From positions 1 to 64,000 of the forward strand of contig NZ_LT629785.1 of NCBI RefSeq assembly GCF_900105995.1: a DNA stretch of 64,000 nucleotides, in the 5' to 3' direction. The position numbers and the translations under genes are program-made. The notes below the pieces were generated by a model. The model had not been told where the DNA came from. It was given only the letters and a program-made list of their open reading frames with translations, and searched no databases. This stretch comes from Pseudomonas pohangensis. Lineage in GTDB: Bacteria > Pseudomonadota > Gammaproteobacteria > Pseudomonadales > Pseudomonadaceae. Numbering within the stretch: position 1 is the stretch's first letter; every line of letters begins with the position of its first letter. Below are positions 58,369 to 64,000 of the stretch, piece by piece.

Positions 58369-60860
58369 GCAAAACCATTAACTTTGGGATTGATTTAGGA
58401 ACGACGAATTCCCTTATTACGAAGTTCGACAAAGGGCATGTTGAGGTGTTTAAGAACCCCAACGGCTTCAAGGAATCTCTTCCTTCCGTTGTGGCGTTCC
58501 GCAACGACCGGATATTGGTAGGAGATCAGGCCCGCACATATGCGGAGAAGGATCCCAAGAGCGTGGCCAGTCGCTTCAAGCGGAAAATGGGTACTACCGA
58601 GACCTTGAAACTTAACGTGGGTTCCAAAACTCCTATCGAACTATCCGCCTTCGTCCTCAAGGAGCTCAAGAGCTTCGTACACTCGGGCGAGCAGGTCGAG
58701 GCGGCCGTTATCACCATCCCTGCCTCGTTCGACACTGTGCAGTCGAACGCAACCAAAGAGGCAGGGCTAGCAGCAGGTTTCAAGCAAGTTGTCCTACTCC
58801 AAGAACCTATTGCTGCCAGCCTTGCGTATGCCAACAAGGAGAAAAGCGTTGATCTGCGAAACTCCCAGTGGATGGTTTATGACCTTGGTGGCGGAACATT
58901 CGATGTGGCTCTTGTAAAGATCGTAGAAGGAGAGTTAACAGTTGTTGACCATGAGGGCGACAACTATCTTGGCGGCTCAGACTTTGACACCCTCCTGGTC
59001 GAAAGCGTGATAGTTCCTGAGATTTGCCGTCGTGGCAAATTTGGTGATTTGCTCTCAGAGATGAAAAGCGAGCGGGGCAAATACAACAAACTTTGGTATC
59101 GCCTCCTTTACGCAGCAGAAGCACTCAAAATTGAACTTTCCTCCAAGACATCTGCTGAAATCGATCTAGGGATGGTCAGTCTAGAGGACGATGACGGCAA
59201 TCCTGTCGATTCGCTGCTAACTGTCACGCGCTCCGAGTTTGAGGAGGTCATCAAGGCGGCCATCGATGGCACCGCTGACATGATGAAAAAAATCCTGACA
59301 CGGAATTCCCTTCGCTCGGAAGATCTGAAATTCGTCCTGATGGTTGGCGGTGGTGCCTATATTCCTTTCGTTCGCAAGCGAATTGAGGAGTTGCTAAACA
59401 TTTCTGTCAACACGTCCATCGACCCCACGAATGCTATCGCTGTCGGCGCAGCCTGGTTTGCAGGAACTAAGGAGTTCGGGGCTGCCGGCAAGGCTTCTGA
59501 TTCGCCAAAGAACTCCCGCAACCTCAAAATCAAGGCATCGTACGTCAAGAATACTCAAGAATCGGAGGAGATTTTCACAGCGAAATTTGATGGCGATATC
59601 TCGGGCCTATTCTATCGAATCACAAATGAAGACGGCTCGTTTGATAGCGGTCTCAAAGCCCTCTCTGGACGTATTTCCGAGGATTTACCGCTTCGAGAAG
59701 GGGCCTACAATCTTTTCAATTTTGCAGTTATGGATTCGGATAACAATCGGTTAGATATCGGCCTCGATTCTATCCAGATCGCGCAAGGTCGCTACAGTGT
59801 CGCTGGCCAGATGCTGCCAGAGGATTTAAGTCTGGTGGTTGACGACATAGCTAACAAGGACACTAGGCTTAAGCGGGTGTTCGCAAGGAACGGAGTTTTG
59901 CCAGCTAAGACGAAGAACTGCGTTGAGGTTGCCAAAACCATCATCAAAGGCTCTGATGACGAAATACGAGTCATGATCGTTGAGGGGCCATCTGAACGAC
60001 ACGCCTCAACGAATAAGCCAATTGGCGTCCTTTTGATTACCGGGAAGCAGATCAGTCGCGATTTGATTCGGGGCACGGAAATAGACCTGACGTTCGAAGT
60101 TTCCGAATCTAGGGATGTCACTATTTCGGCTTACCTAAACGGAACGGGACAGGAGTTCTCGCAGGTGTTTAAGGGCACGGACAGGCATGTCGACACCAAG
60201 ATGCTTGCCGTCGATGTTTTGCAATTGGAGACTAAGATCCAGTCGGAAATCGAGGAGGCAGGGGCTAATGGCAATACCGATTCTGTTCAGGGGCTCGAAA
60301 AGCTTCTTTCCCAAGTCCAGGGACTTTTCTCCGAATGCGGCTCATTGTCACACGATGACGTTACAGACGACCGTTTTAAGTTGGAGGACAAGAAGCGCAA
60401 AATTGCCCAGGACGTTTTCGAGCTGACCTCTTCGAAGCGAGTTGACGCTGCCAAGACCGCCTATTTCGACGCAAAGTCGGAGCTTGCAGAATTAATTTCG
60501 GACAACGGGAACGATCGGGAGAAGCATCTTTTTCGTGAAATCGTTGCCCGTGAGCAAACCTTCGTAAATTCGTCTAACCCTGAGCGTATCGAGGCAGCGA
60601 CTTCGGAGCTCAACACGCTTCAGTATGCCGTGCTGATGAGGATGCCCGACTTCCAGATGAACGTGTTTAAGCACTTAATGCAAAACAGTCACTCGATGAA
60701 TGATCAGTTGCAGGCCAAGCAACTAATAGAGGCGGGTAAGCATCACATCGGAGAGCAGGACTGGGATGGCCTCGGAAGTGTTAACAGCAGGCTATGGGAT
60801 CTGATGCCAGACGACGTTCGTGAGTCCGACGAAATGCGCCTCTATACGGGGATTATGTAG
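58365..60860 (+). CDS. Hsp70-family ATPase with atypical C-terminal half
   Basis: This 831-residue protein has a full Hsp70 ATPase domain: NFGIDLGTTNSL at the start, YDLGGGTFDVALVKI near residue 170, and LMVGGGAYIPFVRKRIEELL near 325, followed by NAIAVGAAWFA. The C-terminal part is longer than in DnaK: about 120 extra residues come before a substrate-domain-like section (IGVLLITGKQISRDLIRGTE), and then a helical lid and tail follow. The first part of the linker region is Ser/Lys-rich. With the TPR and GrpE-like genes it makes a three-part chaperone machine. A housekeeping DnaK would be encoded elsewhere. Confidence 0.85.
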   Translation: MSKTINFGIDLGTTNSLITKFDKGHVEVFKNPNGFKESLPSVVAFRNDRILVGDQARTYAEKDPKSVASRFKRKMGTTETLKLNVGSKTPIELSAFVLKELKSFVHSGEQVEAAVITIPASFDTVQSNATKEAGLAAGFKQVVLLQEPIAASLAYANKEKSVDLRNSQWMVYDLGGGTFDVALVKIVEGELTVVDHEGDNYLGGSDFDTLLVESVIVPEICRRGKFGDLLSEMKSERGKYNKLWYRLLYAAEALKIELSSKTSAEIDLGMVSLEDDDGNPVDSLLTVTRSEFEEVIKAAIDGTADMMKKILTRNSLRSEDLKFVLMVGGGAYIPFVRKRIEELLNISVNTSIDPTNAIAVGAAWFAGTKEFGAAGKASDSPKNSRNLKIKASYVKNTQESEEIFTAKFDGDISGLFYRITNEDGSFDSGLKALSGRISEDLPLREGAYNLFNFAVMDSDNNRLDIGLDSIQIAQGRYSVAGQMLPEDLSLVVDDIANKDTRLKRVFARNGVLPAKTKNCVEVAKTIIKGSDDEIRVMIVEGPSERHASTNKPIGVLLITGKQISRDLIRGTEIDLTFEVSESRDVTISAYLNGTGQEFSQVFKGTDRHVDTKMLAVDVLQLETKIQSEIEEAGANGNTDSVQGLEKLLSQVQGLFSECGSLSHDDVTDDRFKLEDKKRKIAQDVFELTSSKRVDAAKTAYFDAKSELAELISDNGNDREKHLFREIVAREQTFVNSSNPERIEAATSELNTLQYAVLMRMPDFQMNVFKHLMQNSHSMNDQLQAKQLIEAGKHHIGEQDWDGLGSVNSRLWDLMPDDVRESDEMRLYTGIM

Positions 60861-60872
60861 CAATCGTAGGGG

Positions 60873-60895
60873 GGGGCGCATGCCCCTTCTTTTAT
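60873..60895 (+). terminator. Rho-independent terminator of the chaperone-like operon
   Basis: GGGGC (60873-60877), GCAT, GCCCC (60882-60886) forms a strong stem followed by TTCTTTTATT. It lies 12 bases after the Hsp70 stop. Confidence 0.7.
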
Positions 60896-60927
60896 TCTGC
60901 TTCGAGTGTCGATGATAGGAAGGATTT

Positions 60928-61620
60928 ATGGCATTTTTCGGGCTGTTCAAGTCAAAGCAGGAGCGGAGCATGGAGGGCATGTTCCAAAAAATGAACGATA
61001 TGATTTTCCCAAACGGAGAAGCTGATGTAAGACGGGATTGCCAACGCGTGGATGCTTTAGTTAATGGAAAGATACAGCAGAACAAACTGAAGGGTTTTGT
61101 GTCTGGCTGCAAAGCGTTGCTTAAAATTAGCGAACTCGACTCTGACCACCGATTCGTAAGTAGTTTTATAACAAGATCAGAGGGTTGTATTTCCGCATCA
61201 GAAGCGTACTCGGTTTTTTCCTACCTTGAAGGAGAGGCAAATTTCTATGACACGATTGCGCTAGTCTCAGGAAAGGGTGTCGACGTTTCGGAGATGCTCG
61301 GCAACATGCCCTGGATCTACTCTGAGGGAACAACGGCTGACGAAATACCTGGTGGCTACGGGGCATTCGGTTTAGCTGTTTCGAATCCAATACCGACGAT
61401 ATCTGTTCGGGCGAGTAATTATTATCTGTCTAGACTGCGCCATCGTGGCCGGCCGGTTGAGTCCAAACGACTTGGCTCATTTTCAACAGATGCCACCCCC
61501 GGAAATGTTGACGGATATGTTCTGAGCGTTGCAGGTGAGTCCTTAGGGACTGTCTACATCTGCCCATATCACAAACGGATATCGAGAATTGCGCCACAAG
61601 GGTTCACGCTATCAGACTGA
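60928..61620 (+). CDS. Hypothetical protein after the Hsp70 operon
   Basis: I do not recognise this 230-residue soluble protein. It begins with MAFFGLFKSKQERSMEGMF and has a basic/aromatic second half with YYLSRLRHRGRPVESKR. AGGAAGG precedes the ATG. It stands downstream of a terminator, so it may have its own promoter, but some readthrough from the Hsp70 operon is possible. Its position between the operon and a helicase gene makes it part of the same accessory block. Confidence 0.5.
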   Translation: MAFFGLFKSKQERSMEGMFQKMNDMIFPNGEADVRRDCQRVDALVNGKIQQNKLKGFVSGCKALLKISELDSDHRFVSSFITRSEGCISASEAYSVFSYLEGEANFYDTIALVSGKGVDVSEMLGNMPWIYSEGTTADEIPGGYGAFGLAVSNPIPTISVRASNYYLSRLRHRGRPVESKRLGSFSTDATPGNVDGYVLSVAGESLGTVYICPYHKRISRIAPQGFTLSD

Positions 61621-61659
61621 GTAGCCCTCCGGCCCCCATCATTTGAATTGGCGTTAGCT

Positions 61660-64000
61660 TTATTCTGATAAAGCTTTGAGACCTTGAATTCTAGGTATCA
61701 CTACTTCCCAGCAGTCACATTTACAGGTTCTTCGAAACGACTCGTCACTATCTTCTGAAAACCGTGTAATGATAGCTGCCACCTCAATCACTTCTGGTTG
61801 AACACTCAGGCAGAACGATTTTGCGGTTCGACCGACAATTCTGCCTTGCCCATCTTTGAGCATATAAAGCTCACCCTCAGGGACTAGCTCCAGCGGATCG
61901 CCAGGACGCAACTGTCTGATAGCCTCATGAATTCCTGCTGTTGCAGGCTGGCGACCGGGGTAGCCGATATCTATGTCTTTCATGGAAAGGGTCAGATATT
62001 GGATATCGAGTGATGGATCGTATTCGCCTGAAGAGCTCTGGCGCTGGATGAAGCTGGACAGCGACTGGGTAAAGACATTTTGCTCAAACTCGCAAAGAGT
62101 CAGTGTTTCCTCAGCGCGCGTCATGCCAACGTAGTAAAGGCGGCGCTCTGCCTCTTGTTGATCTCTTCGCCAACCTCCATCCAGTAAAGTGACATGAGGG
62201 AACTCAAGACCTTTAGCGGAATGAACCGTGCCGAGATAAATGCCTTCGCGTACCTGCTGACGTATTTCCCTGGCGTAGTCATACAGCCAATCAATGATCG
62301 AGCTACTTGAAAGTTGACACTCGCCGAACTCTCCAATGAGCTGCTCGAAAGCAGTCTGAAAAAACTCATGCCACTCAGCATCTAATGCTAACGATTCAAG
62401 GCTCTTAAGGGCGTTGCCAGCATCCAGAGTAAGGCTGTTATGTCTGCGTAAATGATCAATAACCTGGATGTAGGCGCGTTGTCGGGTAATCGGAAGTGCG
62501 TTTCCTTTATCCGCGGCGAGAAAGTAAGGCACCGCATTTTGTTCACACCATGCCTGGATTGGCAGCAGGTATCGATGCTCTCGAGAGAGAATCGCGAAGT
62601 CACGCCACTCCAGTGCATTGTCCAATTTCTTTAAACGAAGTACTTCGGCCAGCACAGCTTGTGCCTGAATATTCCCCGACTCATTGTTATTGCTGGCTAT
62701 CTGCAAGCAAAGCACTCGGCCCTTTCGGAATTCATCGATGGCCTGCCATCGCCCGCCAGGATCGTTTTTCGTGCGAGCTTTGTTAATTCTGATCGGGTGC
62801 TCAGCTTTGAGTCGCGCACGGTTATTCCCAATCAGTAGATTTGCTGCGGCAATGATCAGCTCCGTGGACCTGAAGTTCTCCACCAGGTAACTGGCATCAG
62901 CGCCGTACTCTTCGCGGTACCGCTCGATGTATTGATTGCTGCCACCGCGCCATTGATAGATATTCTGGTCATCATCGCCCACCGCCAAAATGCACAAATC
63001 GTCATCATTTTCACTGTGGCGCTTAGCTAGTGCGGACACCAGGTTGTATTGCCGGCTATCGATATCCTGATATTCGTCGACCAGAATATAGCGATACCCG
63101 CTAAGCAATTTTTCCCTTAGGTCATCCTCACCTTCTGCCTGAAGATTCCCGTTAAGCAGCTGGGTGGCTTTTTCAAGCAATCCGTCGAGCTCACCTTCCT
63201 CAAGCTTTTCGCGCTGCGCGAAGCTCACGCCAGTCAGACGCATCGCCATGGCGTGATAGGTCAAAACCGTGAGTCCGTATGCGTCTGCGCCCACCAGCGT
63301 AATCAAGCGTCGCCGAATCTCATTGGCGGCATGGCGGTTGAAGGTCAGAGCAATGATGCTACTGGCGGGCATGCGTTTTACCCGCAACAGATAAGCAATA
63401 CGGTGAACAATAACCCGTGTCTTACCCGAACCAGGCCCAGCCAGAATCAGCCGATTTCGGTCATCTGGGTCAGTAACGATAAGTTTTTGTGGGGCATTGA
63501 GTTCATCAATGATGGATCGCCAAGAAGCTTCGCTGGTTGCCAGTTTTAGTACGTCTTCTTTACCCGCGAAGTACAGCTTTAAAAAGTCTTGTTTGTGATC
63601 TGAGAAGTAATGCATCACCAACCGTAAAGCTTCGGCCATTTCCTTAAGAGCAATTTCGGCATATTCACGCATCACGTGAACCTGGATTCTCTTTTCCCGG
63701 TAGTGCTCATCCAGTTTAGAAAAGTCTTCTTTGGTGAAGCGCTGACCTGATTTATCAGGGTTTACTTCGATGGCCATGGCACGCCGCATCACCGTCATGC
63801 CGTGGTTGAGGGTGACGATTTCTTGCTGATGCAAATAGAGCAGCACGTGCTCTATGGCTTTCTTTCTTTGCTCTGGCTTGATTCTGGTTCGCAGCTCCAG
63901 ATCAGATTCAATCAGTTTCACCAAACCGCCAAAGGTTGTTTCTACCAGCAGATCTTTTCCTTTGGCACTGTTTGGAAGCTTGGCGATTAAATATGGCACC
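61660..64000 (-). CDS. UvrD-type helicase, probably C-terminal part of a RecQ-UvrD fusion
   Basis: The open frame continues beyond the window. Within it, superfamily 1 helicase motifs are clear: LAGPGSGKTRVIVHRI, ALTFNRHAANEIRRRL, LVDEYQDIDSRQ, AVGDDDQNIYQWRG, GTVHSAKGLEFPHV and RRLYYVGMTRAEETL. Before these motifs are over 150 residues that are not part of a normal UvrD N-terminus, which suggests a fused upstream domain such as RecQ. A start inside the window is therefore unlikely. It should act in DNA repair. The gene converges on the 230-residue protein gene. Confidence 0.8.
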   Translation of the reverse strand, partial: VPYLIAKLPNSAKGKDLLVETTFGGLVKLIESDLELRTRIKPEQRKKAIEHVLLYLHQQEIVTLNHGMTVMRRAMAIEVNPDKSGQRFTKEDFSKLDEHYREKRIQVHVMREYAEIALKEMAEALRLVMHYFSDHKQDFLKLYFAGKEDVLKLATSEASWRSIIDELNAPQKLIVTDPDDRNRLILAGPGSGKTRVIVHRIAYLLRVKRMPASSIIALTFNRHAANEIRRRLITLVGADAYGLTVLTYHAMAMRLTGVSFAQREKLEEGELDGLLEKATQLLNGNLQAEGEDDLREKLLSGYRYILVDEYQDIDSRQYNLVSALAKRHSENDDDLCILAVGDDDQNIYQWRGGSNQYIERYREEYGADASYLVENFRSTELIIAAANLLIGNNRARLKAEHPIRINKARTKNDPGGRWQAIDEFRKGRVLCLQIASNNNESGNIQAQAVLAEVLRLKKLDNALEWRDFAILSREHRYLLPIQAWCEQNAVPYFLAADKGNALPITRQRAYIQVIDHLRRHNSLTLDAGNALKSLESLALDAEWHEFFQTAFEQLIGEFGECQLSSSSIIDWLYDYAREIRQQVREGIYLGTVHSAKGLEFPHVTLLDGGWRRDQQEAERRLYYVGMTRAEETLTLCEFEQNVFTQSLSSFIQRQSSSGEYDPSLDIQYLTLSMKDIDIGYPGRQPATAGIHEAIRQLRPGDPLELVPEGELYMLKDGQGRIVGRTAKSFCLSVQPEVIEVAAIITRFSEDSDESFRRTCKCDCWEVVIPRIQGLKALSE

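Noticed and set aside
1..64000. CRISPR array or complete insertion sequence
   Set aside because: No series of spaced direct repeats and no DDE or IS200-type transposase gene was found by eye; the only tandem repeats are the 24-bp pair and the protein-coding 51-bp units.

Overview
The window looks like chromosome of a Pseudomonas-type gammaproteobacterium. The evidence is the gamma-glutamyl-putrescine catabolic genes next to an E. coli-type ferredoxin-NADP reductase, GC-rich codon use in the flanks, SbcDC, and a RecQ/UvrD-like helicase. The middle is a long mosaic accessory region (about 4.8 to 48.6 kb, and again 55.6 to 61.6 kb) that is more AT-rich and full of mobility, toxin-antitoxin and defence-type genes.

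Layout. 1-4.6 kb: the end of a MaoC-like dehydratase, fpr, and a puuB-puuR-puuA-like polyamine operon with a tandem 24-bp operator-like repeat in front of puuB. 4.6-7.1 kb: a decayed tRNA-Arg(CCG) 3' end, an Xre-RES toxin-antitoxin pair and an HNH nuclease. 7.4-14.4 kb: a type I restriction-modification operon (hsdR, HTH gene, nucleotidyltransferase, hsdM, hsdS), in which the two middle genes look like a toxin-antitoxin pair nested in the operon. 14.4-17.1 kb: two small operons of little-known genes, including a Rap1a-like secreted protein and a set ending in a 44-residue proline-rich peptide.

17.5-38.3 kb is the most unusual part. Two related cassettes point outward from a central element. 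Each encodes a small ParB-like protein, a protein of about 830-840 residues with a degenerate tyrosine-recombinase core, and a giant protein of about 1050-1070 residues with a complete tyrosine-recombinase core. The genes overlap by 4-11 bases. Cassette 1 adds a protein with four helix-turn-helix repeats. Between them lie a conventional integrase operon (excisionase-like, integrase, small protein, HD-domain protein), an Xre regulator, an RNase D-like exonuclease, small secreted proteins and a von Willebrand A protein.

38.7-48.6 kb: a ParE/ribbon-helix-helix pair, a zinc-ribbon membrane protein, a nuclease-like protein, and a BrxR/CapW-like WYL regulator. The regulator faces a run of genes that includes SSB, a histone-deacetylase-like hydrolase, a second WYL-type regulator, a macrodomain-like protein and a HEPN protein. 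The promoter element beside the WYL regulator (42159-42220) occurs again at 48681-48738 in front of a second membrane-protein operon, so the two units probably form one regulon.

50.8-55.5 kb is sbcD-sbcC. 55.6-60.9 kb is a tightly coupled chaperone-like operon: a short conserved-looking protein, a TPR protein, a truncated GrpE-like protein and an 831-residue Hsp70 with an atypical C-terminal half. It is a good candidate for an undescribed defence or stress module. The window ends inside a large helicase gene on the minus strand.

All functional calls come from reading motifs and context by eye; no database search was possible.
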